IMG/VR virus record: IMGVR_UViG_3300042261_000897 | Coordinates: 1-28,374 of that record | Strand: one strand, 5' to 3' | Length of the DNA stretch: 28,374 nt | DNA from: a virus | Part shown: one piece after another, positions 22,319 to 28,374 of the stretch | Layout: each line of letters begins with the position of its first letter | Numbering within the stretch: position 1 is the first letter of the stretch | Made by a program: the position numbers and the translations under genes | The notes under the pieces: generated by a model | Told to the model about the DNA's origin: nothing | Seen by the model: only the letters and a program-made list of their open reading frames with translations | The model's database searches: none

Positions 22319-22621
22319 ATGATCTATCCGCTTCCGCAACCCATATCCGCCAACCTGGTCTATGACGCGCTGCGCGTCGAAAACGTGCGCTACCAGGCCG
22401 AGCAGTCTGCCTACGTCGCCGACGTGTTTGGCGTGACCGGCGGCATCCCGCTGCCACTGATATTCCGGACATCGTCGGGATCGCTCCAGCGCGTTACCAC
22501 CTGCACGATTACCGACGCGGAGATCGACGCCGTGCTCCAGGCACACCCGGAAATCGGGACGCGACTCGAAGGCGGGCTCGCCCGTGCCATGGAACGCCTC
22601 TACGCCCTGCTGCAATCATGA
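22319..22621 (+). CDS. Small protein following the fibre
   Basis: A 100-residue protein, mostly helical at the C-terminus (ITDAEIDAVLQAHPEIGTRL). Small proteins just after a fibre gene are often fibre assembly chaperones or tip proteins; that is a guess here. The ATG at 22319 follows AAGGAGAG, a near-perfect ribosome binding site; an in-frame ATG at 22289 lies inside the fibre gene and lacks one. The stop overlaps the next start by four bases. Confidence 0.6.
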   Translation: MIYPLPQPISANLVYDALRVENVRYQAEQSAYVADVFGVTGGIPLPLIFRTSSGSLQRVTTCTITDAEIDAVLQAHPEIGTRLEGGLARAMERLYALLQS

Positions 22622-23436
22622 GGCCCCTCCGTCATATCCGGTGTCTCCTGCTGCTGGCTATCGCCGGGTGCGTGACCCAGCATCCCGCGATCCCGCCGCG
22701 CTGGCAGGTCGGTACGCCCGTGGCAATGGCTATCGAGCCCGGCACCGTATGGCTGCGCCACGACCTCAAAGCGGCGGAGGATGGCAACGGCTACCGGATT
22801 GACTTTTTCGCCATGACCAACGTCGCGGGCATTGCGGAGGGCGATCCATCCATTGACGATCTGGCAACCAACCGCTGGCCGTTTGTGCGCTGTCACATCG
22901 ACCTGTCACTGGATGACGGGCAGACCTGGACGCGCCGGATCGCCTACGGCGCCAAGGTTGACGCGGACAGGATCGGCGGCCACGTCGTATGGTCCCCGCC
23001 GGAGGATTACTCGCTCCTGACCACCAATGCCCGGCTGCGCGCCGTGCCGCTCGATGGCGTAGAGTGGCCCGTGCGCACCCCGCCAGCGCCCTACGACCTG
23101 CCTTCCGGCACGCACCTCACGAGCGCGCGGTTTGCCATTGTCGGGGCGACTATAGACGCCCCCGCCGCCGGCATCCTTTGGCGGGGGTCTGGCGTCACGC
23201 TGCAATGGCGGCAGAGCGGTGGCGGGCCAGTCTGGGATCTCTACTGGATCACGCCCGGCGACATCGGCACGGGGCTCGATCATTGGGTGACCAGCATCAG
23301 CAACGTGGTGCACGGGGCAAATACAAAGGTGGTGAGCCTCAACGTGCCGGACGCCGAGCAGTTGCGCCTGGTCCTGATCTCCCGCGCCGAGCCGTCCATT
23401 GTCGGCTACTCCCCAGTCTACACGGTGGACCCATGA
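22618..23436 (+). CDS. Phage-encoded lipoprotein
   Basis: A 272-residue protein with a lipoprotein signal: basic N-terminus (RPLRHIR), hydrophobic core and IAGC lipobox, with the lipidated Cys at about residue 18. The mature part is beta-rich with several Trp (HVVWSPPEDYSLL, then ILWRGSGVTLQWRQSG) and looks like two sandwich domains. It would be anchored in the host membrane, where it could block superinfection or help lysis; the virion is less likely. Function is unknown. It is coupled to both neighbours by overlaps. Confidence 0.65.
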   Translation: MRPLRHIRCLLLLAIAGCVTQHPAIPPRWQVGTPVAMAIEPGTVWLRHDLKAAEDGNGYRIDFFAMTNVAGIAEGDPSIDDLATNRWPFVRCHIDLSLDDGQTWTRRIAYGAKVDADRIGGHVVWSPPEDYSLLTTNARLRAVPLDGVEWPVRTPPAPYDLPSGTHLTSARFAIVGATIDAPAAGILWRGSGVTLQWRQSGGGPVWDLYWITPGDIGTGLDHWVTSISNVVHGANTKVVSLNVPDAEQLRLVLISRAEPSIVGYSPVYTVDP

Positions 23437-24008
23437 ACATCCTGAAATACAGCATCGAGGGCGGGTCAGGAATCCCGCTGACGCCACGGGGCGAGCAGAT
23501 TATTCGCTACCTTATGGCGCACCCCCTACGCCTACATGATGCCAATGACATTGCCCGTGCGGCTGGCTGTATGCCAGGAGGCCGCGCCGTCGATTCCCAT
23601 ATTAGCGCGATCCGCCAATCGCTGGGGCCTACCCTGCGGAACCGGATCATTATGCAGCACGGGAATCGCGCCTATGGATGGATAGATGACCCGGTTAAAC
23701 TGGTTCCGCTGGCGGTATGCCGTGAGCGCAAGCCGACCAACACGGAGGGCAACCGCTTTGCTGTCAAAAGCCGCGTGGAAGTAGCGGCTATCCTCGGCGT
23801 GAGCGTTTGCTATGTGGCGCAGATCGAGCGCAAGGCCCTGTGCAGGTTGCGGGCCAGTGCGCGCCTAAGGGAGGAATGGGATACGATGCTGGAACACCGC
23901 GAGCGCGGACGGTATGACCCCTTCCACAAGATATGGCTTTTCCATGTTGCCGAGGATATTCGCGCGAGAGACGTAGCCCAAGAGATGGAGAATAGACAAC
24001 CAACATGA
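23433..24008 (+). CDS. Regulator: OmpR-type winged helix joined to sigma-4-like HTH
   Basis: A 191-residue protein with two DNA-binding parts. Residues 16-84 (start LTPRGEQIIRYLMAHP, recognition helix around VDSHISAIRQSL, wing ending in NRAYGWI) follow the OmpR/PhoB effector-domain plan, with no receiver domain. Residues about 110-140 (KSRVEVAAILGVSVCYVAQI, then ERKALCRLR) match the region-4 HTH of sigma-70 factors, in which the helix contacts the -35 element. A C-terminal helix follows. It may steer host RNA polymerase to phage late promoters. No other sigma regions are present. The start overlaps the lipoprotein stop (ATGA). Partner and target sites are unknown. Confidence 0.65.
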   Translation: MNILKYSIEGGSGIPLTPRGEQIIRYLMAHPLRLHDANDIARAAGCMPGGRAVDSHISAIRQSLGPTLRNRIIMQHGNRAYGWIDDPVKLVPLAVCRERKPTNTEGNRFAVKSRVEVAAILGVSVCYVAQIERKALCRLRASARLREEWDTMLEHRERGRYDPFHKIWLFHVAEDIRARDVAQEMENRQPT

Positions 24009-24193
24009 ACACATTACGCAAATCCGGAGAAGCCACGCTTATGATCCTGGCCATCGTCATGGCCGTCGGGGTCATCGGAACCATCGTCGCCAAGACCTGG
24101 GATGATGGCACAACCCTCTACCCAGAACGCGATTTCCCCTACCAGGGGAAAGTCATCGTCGGGACCAACGAAGTACATAACCCCCAATGGTGA
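24005..24193 (+). CDS. Small single-pass membrane protein
   Basis: A 62-residue protein with one transmembrane segment (LMILAIVMAVGVIGTIVA, about 12-29), a short basic N-terminus and a polar, Pro/Tyr-rich C-terminal tail facing the periplasm by the positive-inside rule. It is possibly a holin or spanin component, judged by size and by the late-module context. The start overlaps the regulator's stop. A GATGGAG site upstream could be the ribosome binding site. Confidence 0.55.
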   Translation: MNTLRKSGEATLMILAIVMAVGVIGTIVAKTWDDGTTLYPERDFPYQGKVIVGTNEVHNPQW

Positions 24194-24201
24194 GGAAAAC
24201 C

Positions 24202-25068
24202 ATGCCGCGCAAACCCAGAAAACAAAACCCAACCCGCGAAACCACGCCCCCGACACCAGACGCCAACAGGCCCGGCTGGTGGCGACATGTCGAATGGACC
24301 GGCTGCCTGCCGCGCCGCCGCCATGCCCCGCGTATCGCCGCCCTCCGCCGCAATACGCGCCGCCCCATGCCGCAGGCCGCCCCGGAAATCCATGCCCCGC
24401 CTATGGAGAGTCCGGCGGCCTTGGCCTACAACTGGAGCCAGCACGCCGTGCCGACGATCAATCAGCACGGGCCCAGTTGCGCTGGCCAGGCCTGGGCCAA
24501 CTGGCTGGAACTCATGATCCGCCGCCACCTCGGGCAGGACGCCCTGAAGCCGGGCGAGCAGATCGACGGCTACGCCATCTGGAAACGAGGCCGGGAGCTG
24601 TTCGATAACGGATCCCTGGTGGGTGGACTCACCCTGTTTGAGGCCTTCCATGCCGCCCGCGACCTGGGCATCCTGCCCCCCGACAGTATCATGGTGGATA
24701 TCGAGCCCACCCAGGACGCCATGGCGCAGGCGCTGGCGAATACCCCGCTGGTTCAGGGGCACCGTGTATCCGATGGCTGGTACGAGACCAACCCCGAAAA
24801 CGGATGCCTCGACCATTCCAAGCTGCCCAAGCCGGGCGATGGCGGGCACGCCACGCTCCTGCTCTCGCCCGTGGTTCAGGGCGACAAGCTCTTCTGGCTC
24901 AGCCAGAATAGCTGGGGGCCGGACTACGGCTACCACGGCTATTTCCTGATGTCCAACGCCATGTGGCAGGCCTGCTATCTGGGCGATGGGCCGGCGACCG
25001 CAACGCTGCCCGTGCCGCTCACGGCATGGGACGGCTGGCGCAAGTATGTGACGACCAATCCGCAGTGA
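24202..25068 (+). CDS. Papain-like (C1-type) cysteine peptidase
   Basis: A 288-residue protein with a papain-like active site. The pattern is NQHGPSCAGQAWANW (87-101; oxyanion Gln 88 and nucleophile Cys 93), GGHATLLL (214-221; His 216) and QNSWGPDYGYHGYF (235-248; Asn 236). This matches family C1A peptidases. The first 70 residues are basic, Pro-rich and disordered, without a signal peptide. Substrates are unknown; it could trim virion proteins, cut host proteins or act in lysis. The ATG at 24202 follows GAGG at six bases; an ATG at 24187 in the same frame is less well placed. Papain-fold C1 peptidases are rarely annotated in phages. Confidence 0.8.
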   Translation: MPRKPRKQNPTRETTPPTPDANRPGWWRHVEWTGCLPRRRHAPRIAALRRNTRRPMPQAAPEIHAPPMESPAALAYNWSQHAVPTINQHGPSCAGQAWANWLELMIRRHLGQDALKPGEQIDGYAIWKRGRELFDNGSLVGGLTLFEAFHAARDLGILPPDSIMVDIEPTQDAMAQALANTPLVQGHRVSDGWYETNPENGCLDHSKLPKPGDGGHATLLLSPVVQGDKLFWLSQNSWGPDYGYHGYFLMSNAMWQACYLGDGPATATLPVPLTAWDGWRKYVTTNPQ

Positions 25069-25093
25069 GAACCCCCAACAAAAGGACCATCCC

Positions 25094-25498
25094 ATGAACG
25101 CCCACCGCATGATTATCGCCGCCACCATCGCCGCCGCCGCGGCATTGACCCAAGGCTGTGCCAGCTACCTGGTAGTACAGGGCCGCAACGCCGAGCTGGA
25201 CCGCCGCGCCGTCCAACTGTCCGCCGCGCCAGGCGGCGCCCAGGCCGCCATTGACCTGCTGGGCCTCAAGGGCTACTGGCAGGCATGGATGGCGGAACCC
25301 GCCAAGATGACAGGGGCGACCATCCTCGACCTCGGTGCTGCCGCCGGCGCGGCCTACCTGGTGCAAGAGGCATCCAAGGACGATGCCAAGCCGGAAACCA
25401 AGGTGGACGCCAGCGGCAACAGCGGAACCATCATCATCACCGGGGACGATTCGCCCGTGACCCACAACCCGAGCGTGAGGACCGGGGGGGCAGAATGA
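25094..25498 (+). CDS. Small lipoprotein
   Basis: A 134-residue protein. A hydrophobic N-terminus (RMIIAATIAAAAALTQGC) ends in a lipobox-like LTQGC with the Cys at about residue 22; the -3 position is less typical than Leu, so lipidation is probable but not certain. The mature region includes an Ala-rich helical segment and a polar Thr/Asp-rich tail with TIIITGDDSP. It may be the outer-membrane half of a spanin pair with a membrane protein next door. The AAAAGGACC ribosome binding site is good. Confidence 0.55.
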   Translation: MNAHRMIIAATIAAAAALTQGCASYLVVQGRNAELDRRAVQLSAAPGGAQAAIDLLGLKGYWQAWMAEPAKMTGATILDLGAAAGAAYLVQEASKDDAKPETKVDASGNSGTIIITGDDSPVTHNPSVRTGGAE

Positions 25499-25902
25499 GC
25501 GAAGGGAATGGCAAGGCGGGATTGTCCTACGTGCTTAAGGATATGTCTGACGCCCAGAAAGGCATGGAACGGGCCCAGGATCGCCTGGCCAAATGCACGC
25601 TGCCCGACTTCAAGGCCTGTCCGGCCGGGGGCGAGGAGTTCCACGCCGCGATGGCAGGTATGTCCCATGCCCAGAATGACGGCATCCTGGCCCTGCTGCA
25701 ATGGCAGACGGTCCAGGTAAAACGCGAGATGGAACGCGCCCAGGGGCTCCGGCATGACCGGCGCGAAGATGACCACGACGAACCGCAACCGGAGATCAAG
25801 ACCAAATGGGTTACGGCGCGCGGCGTGGCGGCCATGCTCCCGGCGACCATCCTGGGCGTCCTGATCATCATCGTGATCCTGGTGGAGGTCCTGCACAAGT
25901 GA
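25495..25902 (+). CDS. Membrane protein with C-terminal TM, holin/spanin-like
   Basis: A 135-residue protein. A charged, helical cytoplasmic part covers about 1-105 (MSDAQKGMERAQDRLAKC, then a Lys/Glu/Arg-rich linker). One strong transmembrane segment follows (VAAMLPATILGVLIIIVILVE, about 110-131), with a very short C-terminus. Tail-anchored layout and position beside a lipoprotein suggest a lysis protein (holin or inner-membrane spanin), not proven. The ATG overlaps the preceding stop (ATGA) and the stop overlaps the HNH start. Confidence 0.55.
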   Translation: MSEGNGKAGLSYVLKDMSDAQKGMERAQDRLAKCTLPDFKACPAGGEEFHAAMAGMSHAQNDGILALLQWQTVQVKREMERAQGLRHDRREDDHDEPQPEIKTKWVTARGVAAMLPATILGVLIIIVILVEVLHK

Positions 25903-26192
25903 AGCTCTTCGGCATAGAGTTCGGACGCACGGACCAGTCCCCCGTACGCCGGGCCATGGAAGCGCACCGCAGGGCCCATCCCCGGTGCGCCGCCTGCCAG
26001 GCCGAGCCGGTGGACGTGCACCACATCGTGCCCGTGGCCGTCGCGCCGGAGGCGGCCGCCGATCCTGACAACCTGCTATCGCTCTGTAAGCTGTGCCATA
26101 TCGCCCATGGGCACGCCGGCGATGCGGGCTGCCGGAAGTACGTCGAGAACGTCGAAATCATCCTGGGCGCGCGGAAAATCAAGACCTTATGA
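25899..26192 (+). CDS. HNH endonuclease
   Basis: A 97-residue HNH nuclease. CAAC (30-33) and CKLC (63-66) bind a structural zinc. The active site is VHHIVP (His 41-42), the conserved Asn 58 and the downstream His 67 and His 70. HNH proteins cut DNA, and in phages they assist packaging or act as homing nucleases. Its place among lysis genes instead of next to terminase suggests it may be an inserted homing-type gene. GTG start at 25899 overlapping the upstream stop. The length is typical of a minimal HNH domain. Confidence 0.8.
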   Translation: MKLFGIEFGRTDQSPVRRAMEAHRRAHPRCAACQAEPVDVHHIVPVAVAPEAAADPDNLLSLCKLCHIAHGHAGDAGCRKYVENVEIILGARKIKTL

Positions 26193-26776
26193 ACAGTGAC
26201 TTCCCCGTGCAGATCGCAGCCGGATGGAGCCGGGACGGCCGCAGTCCGTTGTCCCTGTCCATTCGATACATGACCCGGCCCGGTTGGCTGCCGCGGCCCC
26301 TGGCGCGATGGTCCCACATGTTCCTCATGTTCCGGTTCGGCGACGGCCGCACCGTGATTCACGAGGCGCTTATGTCCGAAGGCTGGTGCTCTAAGCCGGG
26401 GGACAAGCTCGATGCCTGGCGGCGCAAGGACCGCCGCAACCATATCGCCGAAGTCCACTGGATGCCCATCCCCGCCCCCACGGTCGAGCGCATCTACCGA
26501 GCGTCCTGCTGCTGGGTCGGGACCAAAAGCTACGCCGTGTCCCAGCTACTGGCCTTTGCCGCCGCGGAAAGTCTCGTCGGGCGGCTGCTGGGCCTGGCCT
26601 TGGGCCCGGATCCGGACGCGATTGTCTGCTCCGAAGGCGCGGCGCGCCTGATCGGATGCTTCGCCCCGGAATGGGACCTCCGCTCGGCGCAGGGGGAAGC
26701 ATGGGACAACGTTACGCCACAGGCGGCGTATGACCGATGCATGGAGAAACTGGATGAACACCGCGACCATACGTGA
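26189..26776 (+). CDS. Permuted NlpC/P60-like (YiiX-type) cysteine hydrolase
   Basis: A 195-residue protein. WSHMFLMFRF followed by an HEA triplet (His 43, and His 58/Glu 59) and a later IVCSEGAARLI (Cys 147) give the His-first, Cys-last order of the permuted NlpC/P60 (YiiX/LRAT-like) fold. The fold hydrolyses amide or ester bonds in peptidoglycan peptides or lipids. In this place it is a good candidate for the phage endolysin, although there is no signal peptide or wall-binding domain. The start overlaps the HNH stop; its end overlaps the next gene by 23 bases. The call rests on the motif order. Confidence 0.6.
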   Translation: MNSDFPVQIAAGWSRDGRSPLSLSIRYMTRPGWLPRPLARWSHMFLMFRFGDGRTVIHEALMSEGWCSKPGDKLDAWRRKDRRNHIAEVHWMPIPAPTVERIYRASCCWVGTKSYAVSQLLAFAAAESLVGRLLGLALGPDPDAIVCSEGAARLIGCFAPEWDLRSAQGEAWDNVTPQAAYDRCMEKLDEHRDHT

Positions 26777-28374
26777 GCACCTGGCCGAGAACAAGTGGCG
26801 GCTGGCCAAGAGCTCCCACAACGAAGGCAAGGATACTGAGCGGGTCATCCGGTACATTCCGGAGGTGACGCGCGAAGGCCTCCGGGACCAGGTCAAGTAC
26901 CTGGTCGAGTACGGCAGCGCCAAGAACCAGGCGGCAGCCACGACCGTGACCGATCCCATGGTGGACGGCCGCACCTGGGGCGAGACCCCTGGCGCGGTAT
27001 GGAACTGTGGCCGCCTGTACCTGGACTATGACCAGCAAGGCCACCTGGGGCTCTATCAGGTCCTCTGGCGCGGCAACAAGACCCTGGCCGACGTCTATAC
27101 CGAGAAGGGCTGCCAGTACCGGGTGACGGCGACCTGGTATTTCGACGTGACGACCATCGCGGATTTGCCGGCCGCATCAAGCGGCGTGTCCTATAGCCGC
27201 GGCCAGATCCTGGTGGATGACGAGACGGGATCCTACACCTACGCCATCGAGAAGCGAGAACGCCTGTACCAGGCCATCCCGCAGCACGTCGCCCGGGTGT
27301 CGCCCGGCGCCATCGTCTACCGCGAGCAGCACCTGGGGGTCAGGGCCGGGGACGTGGACGAGAACGGCGCCGCCATCGAACTGCCTGCCATGGAGGCAAC
27401 GCCGGGCTGGATCCTCTCCAAGGACGCGACCAAGCAGCCGGATTGCACCACGAACCTTGAGTTCACGAAGACGAACCCGCAGGACCAGACCAGCACCAGC
27501 GAGGAGCACAGCGCCGCCCGCGACGTGAGCGAGACCCTGCATACCGAGGGGGCGACCATCGCCGACAAGTCAGCCGCCGCCGGCACGGTCCGCCGCGTGG
27601 AGGAGGCCCCTACCGAGGCCGGGAACGTCCGCACCGTGGACCGCGTCATCACCCCCAAGGACCAGGCCAGCACCGGGGGCGTGCGCTCCGCCGCCGCCGA
27701 TACCGACATCGAGGAGCACACCGAGGGGCCGGAAATCACGGACCTGGCGGCCGCCTCCGGAACGATCCGCCGGGTGGAGCAGGCCCCCACGGAGGCCGGG
27801 AACTTCAAGACCCGCGATGCCGTGACGACCCCCAAGGACCAGACCAGCACCAGCGAGGAACACAGCGCCGCCCGCGACGTGACCGAGACCTTGCACACCG
27901 AGGGGGAGACCATCGCCGACAAGGCCGCCGCCGCCGGCACGGTCCGCCGCGTGGAAGAGGCCCCCACCGAGGCCGGGAACGTCCGCACCATTGACCGCGT
28001 CATCACCCCCAAGGACCAGACCAGCACCGGGGGCGTGCGCTCCGCCGCCGCCGACACCGACATCGAGGAGCACACCGAGGGGCCGGAAATCACGGACCTG
28101 GCGGCCGATGCCGGCACGATCCGCCGGGTGGAACAGGCCCCCACGGAGGCCGGGAACTTCAAGACCCGCGATGCCGTAACCACCCCCAAGGACCAGACCA
28201 GCACCAGCGAGGAACACAGCGCCGCCCGCGACGTGACCGAGACCCTTCACACCGAGGGGGAGACCATCGCCGACAAGGCCGCCGCCGCCGGCACGGTCCG
28301 CCGCGTGGAAGAGGCCCCCACCGAGGCCGGGAACGTCCGCACCATTGACCGCGTCATCACCCCCAAGGACCAGA
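26754..28374 (+). CDS. Large repeat-containing protein, runs off the window
   Basis: The gene is open to the end of the window with at least 540 codons. Residues 1-243 form a unique N-terminal part (HLAENKWRLAKSS, with many Tyr, Trp and charged residues), likely a virion attachment domain. From about residue 244 the protein is built of 59-residue repeats of two alternating types, A (starting DQTSTSEEHSAARDV) and B (starting DQASTGGVRSAAADT). Each contains GT(V/I)RRVE(E/Q)APTEAGN and ends in a TPK triplet before the next DQ. It is probably a fibre or surface shaft, or an adhesin. GGAG lies before the ATG at seven bases. The start overlaps the hydrolase gene. Three A and two full B copies are visible. 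Confidence 0.7.
   Translation, partial: MNTATIREHLAENKWRLAKSSHNEGKDTERVIRYIPEVTREGLRDQVKYLVEYGSAKNQAAATTVTDPMVDGRTWGETPGAVWNCGRLYLDYDQQGHLGLYQVLWRGNKTLADVYTEKGCQYRVTATWYFDVTTIADLPAASSGVSYSRGQILVDDETGSYTYAIEKRERLYQAIPQHVARVSPGAIVYREQHLGVRAGDVDENGAAIELPAMEATPGWILSKDATKQPDCTTNLEFTKTNPQDQTSTSEEHSAARDVSETLHTEGATIADKSAAAGTVRRVEEAPTEAGNVRTVDRVITPKDQASTGGVRSAAADTDIEEHTEGPEITDLAAASGTIRRVEQAPTEAGNFKTRDAVTTPKDQTSTSEEHSAARDVTETLHTEGETIADKAAAAGTVRRVEEAPTEAGNVRTIDRVITPKDQTSTGGVRSAAADTDIEEHTEGPEITDLAADAGTIRRVEQAPTEAGNFKTRDAVTTPKDQTSTSEEHSAARDVTETLHTEGETIADKAAAAGTVRRVEEAPTEAGNVRTIDRVITPKDQ
27483..28374 (+). repeat. Tandem 354-nt repeat (two 177-nt halves)
   Basis: A-type units start at 27483, 27837 and 28191, B-type units at 27660, 28014 and 28368 (cut by the window). 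Successive units share exact boundaries, with a constant 177-base step. The second and third A units are almost identical at nucleotide level, pointing to recent duplication of the 354-base block, while the first A and B units have diverged more. The last B unit continues beyond the window. Confidence 0.9.

Noticed and set aside
27317-28250. Two repetitive frames on the minus strand
   Set aside because: They are antisense readings of the tandem repeat; the + strand frame is continuous from a proper start at 26754.

Overview
This window is the left and central part of a tailed double-stranded DNA phage (or a prophage). Every gene I can support is on the + strand. Genes are packed tightly, many with ATGA or GTGA stop/start overlaps and good GGAG-type ribosome binding sites. 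The DNA is GC-rich. No host gene, tRNA, rRNA or CRISPR array was seen. The host cannot be named: strong Shine-Dalgarno sites, Sec signal peptides, lipoproteins and integron-type sites only say a diderm-like bacterium. No phage integrase, lysogeny repressor, tape-measure or tail-sheath gene is visible. The large portal followed by an adaptor-like protein and a long fibre would fit a short-tailed phage, but that is an inference.

Layout. (1) 1-2023: small unknown proteins, an excisionase-like HTH protein, and a 252-aa HTH protein that may be the small terminase subunit. (2) 2241-6495: replication and nucleotide module. It holds a replication-initiation-like protein whose gene carries iteron-like repeats (candidate origin), a DnaB-family helicase, a dNMP kinase and a minimal X-family DNA polymerase. 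(3) About 6500-9371: an accessory segment of short unrelated genes. Each gene is followed by an imperfect long hairpin with AAC at its left foot and GTT at its right foot, arranged like integron attC sites. I read this as an array of integron gene cassettes without an integrase, carried inside a phage genome. A Dam-type methyltransferase follows directly. (4) 9882-19563: packaging and head module: large terminase, scaffold-like protein, major capsid protein, an exported protein of unknown role, portal and adaptor-like protein. Hairpins separate several of these genes. (5) 19581-23436: a fibre with a collagen-like segment, a small protein and a lipoprotein. (6) 23433-26776: a regulator joining an OmpR-type winged helix to a sigma-region-4-like HTH, a papain-like peptidase, a second lipoprotein, two small membrane proteins, an HNH nuclease and a permuted NlpC/P60-like hydrolase. 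This part is probably late regulation, virion maturation and lysis. (7) 26754 to the end: a large protein running off the window, built from 59-residue repeats in an alternating A/B pattern (354-nt period).

The most notable item is the cassette array. Nine candidate sites share the core (C)C(G)AAC ... GTT(C)GG and enclose units of about 150-410 bp. Several downstream genes start translation inside the preceding site. All pairings and family calls were made by eye; a covariance-model search would settle the attC claim.
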